The notes: a model not told the origin generated them from the sequence alone. Shown: positions 38,582 through 46,947, counted from the stretch's first letter. The stretch: DNA of 64,000 bases from Gilliamella sp. wkB7 (GCF_001693435.1 NZ_CM004509.1:2232001-2296000), one strand, 5' to 3'. A program made the numbers and translations.

Positions 38582-39403
38582 ATGAATTTAAAAAAATGGT
38601 ATGGTTTTTTGTTTTTAGCAACTTTGTGTTTAACGGGTTGTGATGATCAAAATAACAATACTGAAAGTTCTAAAAAACAACAGATAACTATTGCAACATC
38701 AGGCGCACCAAGTCCTTTTACAACAATAAATGATGAGGGTGATTTAACGGGTTATGATATAGATGTTGTTAAGGCTATATTTGCAAAATTACCACAATAT
38801 GAAATTAATTTCGAAATAACTGAGTTTCCATCGGTGCTTGCTGGACTTGATTCACAACGTTATCAAGTTGGTGCCAATAATTATGCAATGAATGAGAAAC
38901 GTAAGGAAAAGTATTTTTATTCAGCTCCCATTTTTAAAAATCAATATGTTATCGCTGTAGCTAAAAACAATAATAACATCAATAGTTTTCATGATCTAAA
39001 TGGAATGTCGACAGAGGTAACACCAGGACTAAATTATGCCACTGCTTTAGAAACTTATAATCAGCAAAACGCAAATAATCCTGTAAAAATCGTTTACAGT
39101 GAAGCCGACCTATTACCTGTTTTACAGCATGTTGAAAGTGGCCAATATGATTTTCAATTAATTGATAAAGTGATGCTTTCTCAATTTATTAGTGAACATC
39201 ATCTTAATCTTAAAATAATTGAACTCAGTAAAGAAGATGAAGATCGCATTGCTTCACCGTTTAGTTATCTTTTAATTAGTAAAAGTGCAAAAGGCGAACA
39301 ATTGACTCAGGATATTAATGACGGTATTCAAAAAATTATTAGCAGTGGTGAACTTTCACAAATTAGTCAACGTTATTTTGGTGCAGATTATTCACCTAAA
39401 TAA
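38582..39403 (+). CDS. amino-acid ABC transporter substrate-binding lipoprotein
   Basis: 273-residue SBP_bac_3-type protein. Lipoprotein signal with lipobox LTGC, cysteine 20, so anchored to the membrane on the periplasmic side. GYDIDVVKAIFAKLP near 60 and NNYAMNEKRKEKYFYSAP near 100 are typical of amino-acid binders. Completes the importer. AAGAGG ribosome site. Confidence 0.88.
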   Translation: MNLKKWYGFLFLATLCLTGCDDQNNNTESSKKQQITIATSGAPSPFTTINDEGDLTGYDIDVVKAIFAKLPQYEINFEITEFPSVLAGLDSQRYQVGANNYAMNEKRKEKYFYSAPIFKNQYVIAVAKNNNNINSFHDLNGMSTEVTPGLNYATALETYNQQNANNPVKIVYSEADLLPVLQHVESGQYDFQLIDKVMLSQFISEHHLNLKIIELSKEDEDRIASPFSYLLISKSAKGEQLTQDINDGIQKIISSGELSQISQRYFGADYSPK

Positions 39404-39420
39404 TTAATACTTTATAAGTA

Positions 39421-39888
39421 TTATTTATCTAACAAAGGTAAATAAACATCCGTTATCATCTGTTCAGATTTTACAGTTGGACCGACATTAACATAATGAA
39501 AAATTGGGGGAAAATCTCCCAAGTTTTCTCCACTGTTTGGTAACCATTTTTCAAGTAAATAAATAATTGCTTGATTATCATATCTTGAACCTATATCTCT
39601 GGTTTTTGCACAGCGAAGTTGTGGAATCGTTTTATTTATTACTCCATAAATGTTTTTAGTAATAGGTTCATCAAAAGAGATACCGAAATCGACATGATGT
39701 TTTTCAGGTGGCGTTGTTTTAGGGTTAGTATAATGAATGCCGTAGTTTCTATATTTATTATCTAAAAGCTGATTTTCTTGTCGCCATTTTATGAGTTTGT
39801 TTATTGATTCATGTTCTAACTCGGGCGCGCCATAATGTTCAATAATGGCTAAATACGTCATTGGGAATATTACGATTTCGACCTTCAT
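39421..39888 (-). CDS. GyrI-like/AraC effector-binding domain protein
   Basis: 155-residue free-standing effector-binding domain of the SbmC (GyrI) type, a fold shared with the C-terminal domain of AraC-family Rob/BmrR-like regulators. Features: VIFPMTYLAIIEHYGAPELEHESINKL, GIHYTNPKTTPPEKHHVDFGIS near 50-70 and the C-terminal FHYVNVGPTVKSEQMITDVYLPL. No DNA-binding domain. Start at the ATG preceded by GGAGGG; a GTG at 39900 is inside that site. Possible roles are binding small hydrophobic toxins or protecting gyrase; function unproven. Confidence 0.75.
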   Translation of the reverse strand: MKVEIVIFPMTYLAIIEHYGAPELEHESINKLIKWRQENQLLDNKYRNYGIHYTNPKTTPPEKHHVDFGISFDEPITKNIYGVINKTIPQLRCAKTRDIGSRYDNQAIIYLLEKWLPNSGENLGDFPPIFHYVNVGPTVKSEQMITDVYLPLLDK

Positions 39889-39968
39889 ATAACCCTCCAC
39901 AATTTATCAATGGTAATCATCTTTTTGAATCTTAACACTTATTGCGTGTATAAAAAATCTAATTTTAC

Positions 39969-39997
39969 TTGACAATATATTTACTTAAAATGATAAT
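39969..39997 (+). promoter_or_regulatory. strong sigma-70 promoter of the RNA repair operon
   Basis: TTGACA (39969-39974), 17 bases, GATAAT (39992-39997). Start expected near 40004, leaving a leader of about 187 bases before the RNA ligase gene. Confidence 0.75.
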
Positions 39998-40045
39998 GGC
40001 GCCGTTTTTTTAGTCTAATATTTAATTTTTTTGTGAGGTGGCAAA

Positions 40046-40072
40046 ATGCCTGTATTCAATACTTTATCTTAA
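40046..40072 (+). CDS. leader mini-ORF 1 (8 residues)
   Basis: ATG with a strong ribosome site GAGGTG 5 bases ahead encodes MPVFNTLS and stops at TAA. The stop overlaps the ATG of a second mini-ORF (TAATG). The ribosome site is better than that of the ligase gene, so translation is plausible. Nothing similar is known to me. Confidence 0.5.
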   Translation: MPVFNTLS

Positions 40073-40146
40073 TGCCGACATGGTATCTTCTATTACATTG
40101 TCTTTTAGCTTTTTCTAAAGCTCCTACGTTGCAGTTCAATCTATAG
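40072..40146 (+). CDS. leader mini-ORF 2 (24 residues, leucine-rich)
   Basis: Begins at the TAATG overlap and encodes MPTWYLLLHCLLAFSK and eight more residues, ending TAG. Seven of 24 residues are leucine, five of them within LLLHCLL. Translation would be by coupling from mini-ORF 1. Its first codons form one arm of the long leader stem (40075-40084). Confidence 0.45.
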   Translation: MPTWYLLLHCLLAFSKAPTLQFNL

Positions 40147-40187
40147 ATCTTCACCTTGTCGGTTTTCCCTAATTTTTCGGAGAAAAC
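40075..40187 (+). promoter_or_regulatory. structured leader upstream of the RNA ligase gene
   Basis: Three pairings are visible: CCGACATGGT (40075-40084) with ACCTTGTCGG (40153-40162), nine pairs and one mismatch; AGCTTT/AAAGCT hairpin with a TTCT tetraloop (40107-40122); and GTTTTCCC (40162-40169) with GGAGAAAAC (40179-40187), one bulge. The last hairpin hides the ligase ribosome site CGGAG (40178-40182). The layout resembles translational attenuators. Confidence 0.5.
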
Positions 40188-40190
40188 AAA

Positions 40191-41054
40191 ATGACAATGG
40201 AAACTTATATTCAAAACTTAGAATTAATTAAATACCCACGTACTCCACATTTGGAAAGTTCGCGCTTGCAATTGGGTGATAGTGAGCATGGCCAGCTACC
40301 CTATAATCAATTAATAGGGCAATATATTGTGGTTGAAGAAAAACTCGATGGCGCTAATTGTGCAATCAGTTTTTCAGAAAGTGGTGAGCTATTATTACAA
40401 TCACGCGGTCATTACTTAATAGGGGGCAGTCGAGAACGTCAGTTTAATCTATTTAAACATTGGGCAACCATCCATGAAAGCTGGTTAATTGAACGTTTAG
40501 AAGATCGCTATATTATGTATGGTGAATGGTTACATAAAAAACACTCTATTTTTTATGATGCATTACCACACTATTTTTGTGAATTTGATATTTGGGATAG
40601 ACATAATAACTGTTTTTTATCAACCCAAAAGCGTCATCAATTATTGGCTAATGGTCCTATTTTATCTGTTCCCGTATTGTATTCGGGAATCGCACCGAAA
40701 AAATTGGGTGACTTATTAGCATTAGTTAAATATTCTTTAGCTAAAACAAACGATTGGAAAAGTTGTTTTGAGAAAATTGTTGCTCAAGAAAAAATTGATT
40801 TGAATAAGGCTTGGCAACAGTGTGATAACTCGGATTTGATGGAAGGTTTATATTTGAAAATTGAATCAGAGTATACCACAACGGGACGTTTAAAATGGGT
40901 AAGACAAGATTTTGTTCAATCTATTTTAGATGCGGGTCAACACCATTTACAGCAACCGTTTATTCCTAATCAATTAGCTAAAAATGCCGAGCTTTATACG
41001 CCACAAATAACGATAAATTGGAATGATGGCATAATATTTGGAAGTGGTTTATGA
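40191..41054 (+). CDS. ATP-dependent RNA ligase (Rnl2-like nucleotidyltransferase)
   Basis: 287-residue ligase that would adenylate itself, pass AMP to a 5'-phosphate RNA end and seal it to a 3'-OH. All nucleotidyltransferase motifs are present: motif I VEEKLDGAN with Lys51, Ia LLLQSRGHYL, III MYGEWLHKKHSI and FCEFDIWD, IV EGLYLKIE near 222 and V LKWVRQDFV near 240. It is shorter than T4 Rnl1 and has no obvious C-terminal accessory domain. It overlaps the HD-Pnk gene by ATGA, so sealing and end-healing enzymes are made together. Ribosome site CGGAG lies in a hairpin. Confidence 0.88.
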   Translation: MTMETYIQNLELIKYPRTPHLESSRLQLGDSEHGQLPYNQLIGQYIVVEEKLDGANCAISFSESGELLLQSRGHYLIGGSRERQFNLFKHWATIHESWLIERLEDRYIMYGEWLHKKHSIFYDALPHYFCEFDIWDRHNNCFLSTQKRHQLLANGPILSVPVLYSGIAPKKLGDLLALVKYSLAKTNDWKSCFEKIVAQEKIDLNKAWQQCDNSDLMEGLYLKIESEYTTTGRLKWVRQDFVQSILDAGQHHLQQPFIPNQLAKNAELYTPQITINWNDGIIFGSGL

Positions 41055-42190
41055 GTTATTCGCAGTTACAACAAGAGATCGCCTACAGTATCAGCAAAGA
41101 TAACTTTGACCAGTGGTTGGAATGTATACCTGCGTTGAATAAATTGATGACGACACCACAAGATCCTACTTATCATGGTGAGGGAAATGTCTGGATTCAT
41201 ACTCAAATGGTATTAAGATCCTTAATAGGTGAAGATGAGTTTGCAAAATCTTCCGATGATGAAAAGTTTGTGCTATTTATGACTGCTTTGTTACATGATA
41301 TTGCCAAACCAGAAACGACCATCATTGATGAGTTAAGTGGTCGAATTTCACAACCAAGACATTCCCAAAAAGGATCGATTAGTAGTCGAATACTATTATG
41401 GCGATTGGGCATTGATTTTGAGTTAAGAGAAAAGATTTGTCGGATTATTGATGTGCATCAGGTACCATTTTATGCATTAAGTGATGATAGTAATAATAAA
41501 TCACCGCAATGGTTAATTCATCGGCTTTCATGGGAATTACCTGTCTGGATGTTATGCATGCAAGCTAAAGCCGATATACTTGGTCGTATTAGTGCTGATA
41601 AAGCTCGAATGGTTGATGAAGTTGAACTCTTTAAACAATTAGCTTTGGAAGAAGGATGTTTATATCAATCTCGGCAATTTATAGATGATTACACCAGAGT
41701 ACACTATTTTCGAGGAGGCAATGTTTTGCCTGATTATGCTTTGTATCCTCAGAAAGGACCTAAAGTCATATTATTGTCGGGTTTACCTGCATCAGGTAAA
41801 AATAGTTGGATAAGTAAACATTATCCGCAATTACCGGTTGCCTCATATGATGACGCAAGGAGTGAACTGAAATTAAAGCATGGCCAAAATGAAGGATTAG
41901 TGATCCAATTTGTATTAGCTAAAGTGAAACAATATTTAAGAGACAATCAACCATTCATCTGGAATGCTACTCATTTATCACGAGATATGCGCCAAAAAGC
42001 ATTGGATTTGCTTTATGCTTATCATGCAGAAGTTGAAATTGTTTATCTTGAGCAGCCAGAAAAAACATTATATCAACGCAATTCAAGCCGAGATACTAGC
42101 TTACCAAATAAGAAAATTACACAAATGCTTTCTAAATGGCAAGTGCCATTACCGACGGAGGCGCATAAAGTGACATATTTAGTAAGTTAA
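41051..42190 (+). CDS. HD-Pnk: bifunctional RNA/DNA end-healing enzyme
   Basis: 379 residues in two parts. N-terminal HD phosphohydrolase (about 30-190): WIHTQM, TALLHDIAKPET, HSQKGSISS, DVHQVPF and QAKADILGR supply the metal ligands. C-terminal P-loop kinase (about 235-375): Walker A SGLPASGKNSW, ASYDDARSEL and NATHLSRDMRQKAL, as in polynucleotide 5'-kinases. This matches the HD-Pnk family (characterised from Runella), which removes 2',3'-cyclic or 2'-phosphates and phosphorylates 5'-OH ends. Coupled to the RNA ligase, it makes a complete break-repair kit. No anticodon nuclease gene is adjacent. Terminator 21 bases downstream. Confidence 0.87.
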   Translation: MSYSQLQQEIAYSISKDNFDQWLECIPALNKLMTTPQDPTYHGEGNVWIHTQMVLRSLIGEDEFAKSSDDEKFVLFMTALLHDIAKPETTIIDELSGRISQPRHSQKGSISSRILLWRLGIDFELREKICRIIDVHQVPFYALSDDSNNKSPQWLIHRLSWELPVWMLCMQAKADILGRISADKARMVDEVELFKQLALEEGCLYQSRQFIDDYTRVHYFRGGNVLPDYALYPQKGPKVILLSGLPASGKNSWISKHYPQLPVASYDDARSELKLKHGQNEGLVIQFVLAKVKQYLRDNQPFIWNATHLSRDMRQKALDLLYAYHAEVEIVYLEQPEKTLYQRNSSRDTSLPNKKITQMLSKWQVPLPTEAHKVTYLVS

Positions 42191-42210
42191 TGATATTTAA
42201 TATGAGTTAT

Positions 42211-42236
42211 GATGGGCTTTTTTAAAGCCCATCTTT
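42211..42236 (+). terminator. terminator of the RNA repair operon
   Basis: Ten-base-pair stem GATGGGCTTT/AAAGCCCATC with a TTT loop, followed by TTTATA. The gene for the GH1 enzyme converges from the other side. Confidence 0.75.
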
Positions 42237-42250
42237 ATATTGTGTATTAA

Positions 42251-43654
42251 CTATTCTTTAATGCCATTGTCTTTGATGACTTGCTGATACCAATAAAAAC
42301 TATCTTTTTTTATTCGATTAAGGGTTTTTAAGTCATGGTCATCACGATCAATATAAACAAAGCCATAACGCTTTTTAAAACCTTGATGTGAGCTTAATAA
42401 ATCAATAACTGACCATGGACAGTATCCAAATAGTTCAACACCATCTTCAATTGCATCATGACAAGCTGAAATATGGGATTTGATATAATCGATTCGATAA
42501 TCATCATGTACTTTATTGTCAGCAGTTAATGTATCGGGAGTACCTAAGCCATTTTCAGTAATAATTAATGGTAAACGATATTGGCGATAATATTCATTTA
42601 GTACAAGGCGTAATCCCATAGGGTCAATTTGTGCACCATAAGTTGAGGCAACTAAATTTGGATTTTTCTCGATTTTGAAGTAACCGTAAAGGTCAAAATC
42701 GATATCTTTTTCTTTGGTACCAAATGGATGTGCATCATCCTCTGGTAAATAACTAGCAACCAAAGTTCGATAATAATTTACAGCAATAAAATCAGGTTTT
42801 GCTTGTTTTAATATTTCAGCATCTTCAGGATGGGTATTAGGATAGATTCCGCACCGAGTTAGATAGCTTTTATAATAGTTAGGATAATCACCAAAACAGT
42901 ACATTTCCAGCGCATAATTCGTTTTGAAATTATCGTTCATTTTCGCAGCCCATACATCCATTGGTTTGTTACTTGCAGGATAGGTCATCGTGGATGAAAC
43001 TGCAGGCCCAACTTTACTGTCGGATATTAAAGCATGACAATCGTTGGTTGCCATTGCATGGGCAACAAACATATGATAATCCATTTGTGCACGAACTTTT
43101 TCAATATCTTCTGGCGCAACTTGATACATATTCATTCTTTCATTGACACGAATCATCAGATTTTGTTCATTATTAATCTGCCAATGCTTAACTCGATCGC
43201 CAAATGCTTTATAACAGACTTGAGCATAACGTCTAAATGCATCAACACAGCGACGATCTTGCCAACCATTATATTTATCAACCAAGGCAAAGGGTAAGTC
43301 AAAATGATAGAGCGTAATAAAAGGTATAATATCGTTTTTAATTAATTCGTTAATAACTCGATTGTAAAAATCGATTCCTGCTTGATTTATTTCACCATCA
43401 CCATCGGGAATAATACGAGCCCATGATATAGAAAAGCGATAGGTTTTTAGTCCTAACTCTTTAAATAACGCAATATCACTTTCAACATGATGATAAAAAT
43501 CACTGGCGACTTTACTGTCGGCTTGTATAGCAGAGCGTTGAAATGAATTATAATCGGCAACAGTCATTCCTTTGCCATCTGCATCCCATCCCCCTTCAAT
43601 TTGAAAAGCAGACGATGATGCTCCCCACCAGAAATCCTTAGCAAAAGCTTTCAT
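42251..43654 (-). CDS. GH1 6-phospho-beta-glucosidase
   Basis: 467-residue glycoside hydrolase family 1 enzyme, cytosolic. N terminus FWWGASSSAFQIEGGWDADGKG, acid/base glutamate in QINNEQNLM near 165 and nucleophile glutamate in LIITENGLG near 370. The usual acid/base motif is NEP or NEI; here it is NEQ. The adjacent PTS transporter gene (11-base gap) delivers phosphorylated beta-glucosides, so hydrolysis to glucose-6-phosphate and an aglycone is the likely job; exact substrate (cellobiose, salicin, arbutin) unknown. Confidence 0.9.
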   Translation of the reverse strand: MKAFAKDFWWGASSSAFQIEGGWDADGKGMTVADYNSFQRSAIQADSKVASDFYHHVESDIALFKELGLKTYRFSISWARIIPDGDGEINQAGIDFYNRVINELIKNDIIPFITLYHFDLPFALVDKYNGWQDRRCVDAFRRYAQVCYKAFGDRVKHWQINNEQNLMIRVNERMNMYQVAPEDIEKVRAQMDYHMFVAHAMATNDCHALISDSKVGPAVSSTMTYPASNKPMDVWAAKMNDNFKTNYALEMYCFGDYPNYYKSYLTRCGIYPNTHPEDAEILKQAKPDFIAVNYYRTLVASYLPEDDAHPFGTKEKDIDFDLYGYFKIEKNPNLVASTYGAQIDPMGLRLVLNEYYRQYRLPLIITENGLGTPDTLTADNKVHDDYRIDYIKSHISACHDAIEDGVELFGYCPWSVIDLLSSHQGFKKRYGFVYIDRDDHDLKTLNRIKKDSFYWYQQVIKDNGIKE

Positions 43655-43664
43655 ATCTAAACCT

Positions 43665-45521
43665 CTAAACGTGAATAACTAATAAATTGTCCGTAACACT
43701 CACTTGAGTTTGTTGACAATATTCTATATTTTTATATTGTTCGGAATTAACCACAATAATTGATGTGGTTAAATCAAATTGTTGTTTTATTTTATCAATA
43801 TCAAATGAAACTAATTTGGTACCTTTAGTAATATGTTGACCAGCATGGACATAAGATTGGAAGTATTGACCTTGTAAGTTAACCGTATCAATACCAATAT
43901 GAATTAACAGTTCAATACCATTATCTAATTTTATTCCTATTGCATGTAAAGTAGGGTAGAGTGCCGTAACGGTACAATCTTCAGGGGCAACGATTTCACC
44001 CACTTTAGGATAAACTGCGATTCCTTTTCCCATGGCTCCTGTGGCGAATGCTTCATCTTTGACTTGAGCTAAAGCAATCACCTCACCAGCAACCGGTGAC
44101 ACAATAGCGGTATCTGAAGTTAATTGTGTACTGGACGTTGTTTGAACTGTTTTTGACGCTTCCTCATTTGGTATATCATTAAATCCAACAATCATCGTCA
44201 TAATGCATGAACCAAAAAAGGCAAAACCTATGCCAATTAAATAACATAAGAATGCTTTTGTACCTGCTTCTGCGTACACCGGTATTGTTAATACTCCTTG
44301 ATTAGCAAATGCGTTACCATAGGAGCCTCCCCAACCCATTAAGCCCCCTGCGATTGCGCCACAAATTACGGCACAGATCATCGGTCTTTTTAATCTTAAA
44401 TTGGCACCATAAATTGCTGGCTCAGTAATGCCAAACAGCGCAGTAACCGTTGCCGATGCGGCCACCGTTTTAAGATTTTTATTTTTAGTTTTAAAAAATA
44501 CGCCAAAAGCCGCACCAGCTTGCGCAAAGTTAGCCGCACCAGCAAATGCCAAAAGATTTTGCCTGCCTGTTTGCGCTACATCATTGATTCCAATTGGCAC
44601 AATCGCTCGGTGAGCGCCAAATATAACTAAAATGCACCATACACCGCCAATAAAAGCACCTAATAAGATAGGGCTAACCCCCATAATGTAGTAATAGATC
44701 CAGTTTATAAATTCGCCAATGTAGATTCCAATTGGTCCGAAAATAAGTAATGTGGCGGGGATCATGATGAGTAGTGAAAATGTAGGCACCATGATAATTT
44801 TTAATACTTCAGGAATGATTTTTTCTAAAAATCTTTGTATATAACTTAAAATAAAAACGGCAATAATGATGGGAATAACACTTGATGTATAATTGGCTTT
44901 GGTTAGTTCAATCGCAAAGAAGGTGACTTCACTTTTACTTGTCATTAAACTCACAATGGAGGGATAACATAGGGTTGCGCCAATAATCATTGAGATAAAT
45001 TCATGCGCTTTAAATACTTTGGCTGCGGTATAACCTAAAATTATAGGCATAAAGTAAAACACTGCATCCGATGCAGCATGTAAAATAATATAAGTATTAT
45101 AAGTTTTAATATCCGTTGAGTAGTAATTACCAATTATAACCGCAATTGCTAAGATCCCTTTTAGCATACCGGATGCGGCTATCGCTGGAATAATCGGGGT
45201 AAAAATGGCGGCAAAAGCATTGAGTATTTTAATGCCTATTGAAACTTTTGGTTGTTCTTGTTTTATTGAGTTTATTTCACCAATAAGTGGTAAAAGTGCG
45301 TCATAAATTTTTGTGACTTTATTACCTAATACTACCTGATATTGCCCACTGCTTTCTACAACAGAAATGACCCCCTCAGTTTGTAATAATTTTTCACGAT
45401 TAGCTTTGTTATTATTTTTTAGTTGGAACCGTAATCGAGTAAAGCAATGGTTTACACTGATAATATTTTGCTTATTTCCGACCAATTGTAATATTTGCTG
45501 TGCAATTTTCTCATAGTCCAT
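43665..45521 (-). CDS. PTS beta-glucoside transporter, IIBCA fusion
   Basis: 618-residue permease that imports and phosphorylates beta-glucosides. Domains: IIB about 1-85 with the phosphorylated cysteine in VNHCFTRLRF; IIC about 95-460 with about ten membrane segments and the GITEPAIYG motif near 365; IIA about 480-615 with the histidine in LLIHIGIDTV near 560. Start at ATG 45521, 6 bases after GGAG; an upstream in-frame ATG at 45533 overlaps that site. First gene of an operon with the GH1 enzyme. A terminator-like hairpin lies in its leader, so antitermination control is possible, but no BglG-like gene is in the window. Confidence 0.93.
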   Translation of the reverse strand: MDYEKIAQQILQLVGNKQNIISVNHCFTRLRFQLKNNNKANREKLLQTEGVISVVESSGQYQVVLGNKVTKIYDALLPLIGEINSIKQEQPKVSIGIKILNAFAAIFTPIIPAIAASGMLKGILAIAVIIGNYYSTDIKTYNTYIILHAASDAVFYFMPIILGYTAAKVFKAHEFISMIIGATLCYPSIVSLMTSKSEVTFFAIELTKANYTSSVIPIIIAVFILSYIQRFLEKIIPEVLKIIMVPTFSLLIMIPATLLIFGPIGIYIGEFINWIYYYIMGVSPILLGAFIGGVWCILVIFGAHRAIVPIGINDVAQTGRQNLLAFAGAANFAQAGAAFGVFFKTKNKNLKTVAASATVTALFGITEPAIYGANLRLKRPMICAVICGAIAGGLMGWGGSYGNAFANQGVLTIPVYAEAGTKAFLCYLIGIGFAFFGSCIMTMIVGFNDIPNEEASKTVQTTSSTQLTSDTAIVSPVAGEVIALAQVKDEAFATGAMGKGIAVYPKVGEIVAPEDCTVTALYPTLHAIGIKLDNGIELLIHIGIDTVNLQGQYFQSYVHAGQHITKGTKLVSFDIDKIKQQFDLTTSIIVVNSEQYKNIEYCQQTQVSVTDNLLVIHV

Positions 45522-45559
45522 TATTTTCTCCATTACGTTAACAGTGGTTAATTTTCGGT

Positions 45560-45627
45560 AAAAAAAAGATCAAACATACTAGAGTTGTTGTTAATACTAA
45601 AACAACAATCATCATGCATATTTGATC
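45560..45627 (-). terminator. leader terminator of the beta-glucoside PTS operon
   Basis: Read on the minus strand: GATCAAA (45627-45621), inner arms TTGTTGTT/AACAACAA (45608-45601 and 45592-45585), TTTGATC (45574-45568), then eight U (45567-45560). It lies 38 bases upstream of the PTS start, so it would stop transcription before the gene unless relieved. Confidence 0.6.
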
Positions 45628-45665
45628 GTATTATTTTTGTTGATAACACTTTTTTTACCATTGGG

Positions 45666-45702
45666 TTAACTTTTCTCAAGCTAACACAGTTTAAAAAGTT
45701 AA
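45666..45702. repeat. inverted repeat between the PTS and MFS genes
   Basis: TTAACTTTT (45666-45674) and AAAAGTTAA (45694-45702), 9-bp arms with a 19-base spacer in the divergent intergenic region. Possible operator; regulator unknown. Confidence 0.3.
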
Positions 45703-45786
45703 ACAAGATTGATTTGAATTGTTGCTAAATATTTTATTTAGATATATTTTTAACCTTAAGGCTTGTAAGGATTAAAATTATAATTA

Positions 45787-46947
45787 ATGAAAACAGCGAA
45801 AAAAAAATCGTATTTATTACTTTGTATTGTGTTTTTCTTTTGGTATGCACAATACGTTTATATCCCTTATCAAACACCTTATCTTGCAGCCATAAATCTT
45901 TCAACTAATTTTATTGGTATGGTTGTGAGTGCTTATGGTATTTCACAATTACTGTTACGTTTACCCGTTGGTTTAATTGCTAATGTGAAAGAAAAGCATA
46001 AAGTATTTATAGTGTTGGGATCTTTTTTAGCTGGTTTTGCATCTGTTATTCGCATAATCCAACCTGATGGATGGGGATTTTTTATTGGTAATATTATTTC
46101 GGGTATTGCTAGTTCAACATGGATCTCATTTATGGTGTTATTTTTAGGCTTTTATCCTAAATCCAAAAAAAGTTATGCAACAAGTCTTATTATTATGGTA
46201 AATAATATAGGCGTATTTTTAGCATTTTTATCCAGTACGTTACTCTTTGAATCTTTTGGAATGAGGTTTATTTGTCTTTTAAGTTGTTTAAGTGGATTTA
46301 TCGCTTTTATTTTGGCGATTAGGCTTAAATATCCTGAAAGAATTCATCATCAGTTTAGCTTTCAAAACTTATTTAAGGTTTTTTTAGATCCCAAACTGCT
46401 ATTTTTTTCTCTGTTGGCCTTAATTCAGCAGGGCATACAAATGTCCACAACCATGTCTTTTACAAACCAAATACTCAGTGAGCTTGGTGCCAACTCTGCT
46501 TTAATTGGTCTATCTTCAATTGTATATATGCTGTCATCTGTATTGTTTGCAAAAGTTGGAGCAAGTAGCTGGATAACCAAATTAAGCACCTCATCTTGGA
46601 TCATCCTCTCTTTTCTTATGCTTGCCCTTTATTGTGTTTTAATACCACAATTATCATCAAGTTATCTCATATTACTGTTGCAAATTATTCCAGGGATGGG
46701 GACCGGTATACTATTTTCACTATTAACTTTTGAAGCGATTTCTGATATTCCTTCTTATGCTCGTTCAACAGCGATGGGTCTGTTTCAAGCTATTTATGCA
46801 TTAGGTATGACGGTTTTTCCAATCATTGTCGGTTATGTTAGTCTGATATATTCAATGACGACGGCATATTTTTGTTTAGCGATTATAGCGGTTTTGGGGG
46901 CAATTTTTTATTGCTTTTATTGCTCAAACAGAACAATAAAATCATAG
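45787..46947 (+). CDS. MFS transporter of unknown substrate
   Basis: 386-residue major facilitator, about 12 membrane helices. The N-terminal half shows FWYAQYVYIPYQTPYL and the loop 2-3 region LLLRLPVGLIANVKEKHK. I cannot assign a substrate: no specificity motif is recognised. Divergent from the beta-glucoside operon and separated from citG (minus strand) by about 100 bases. Ribosome site AAGGAT is 14 bases away, which is long. Confidence 0.8.
   Translation: MKTAKKKSYLLLCIVFFFWYAQYVYIPYQTPYLAAINLSTNFIGMVVSAYGISQLLLRLPVGLIANVKEKHKVFIVLGSFLAGFASVIRIIQPDGWGFFIGNIISGIASSTWISFMVLFLGFYPKSKKSYATSLIIMVNNIGVFLAFLSSTLLFESFGMRFICLLSCLSGFIAFILAIRLKYPERIHHQFSFQNLFKVFLDPKLLFFSLLALIQQGIQMSTTMSFTNQILSELGANSALIGLSSIVYMLSSVLFAKVGASSWITKLSTSSWIILSFLMLALYCVLIPQLSSSYLILLLQIIPGMGTGILFSLLTFEAISDIPSYARSTAMGLFQAIYALGMTVFPIIVGYVSLIYSMTTAYFCLAIIAVLGAIFYCFYCSNRTIKS

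Noticed and set aside
40075..40162. tRNA-like element in the RNA ligase leader (terminal stem plus GTTCAATC resembling a T-loop)
   Set aside because: The bases around GTTCAATC do not pair as a T-stem, the inner hairpin has a tetraloop and not a 7-base anticodon loop, and no D-arm is visible. I treat it as leader structure only.
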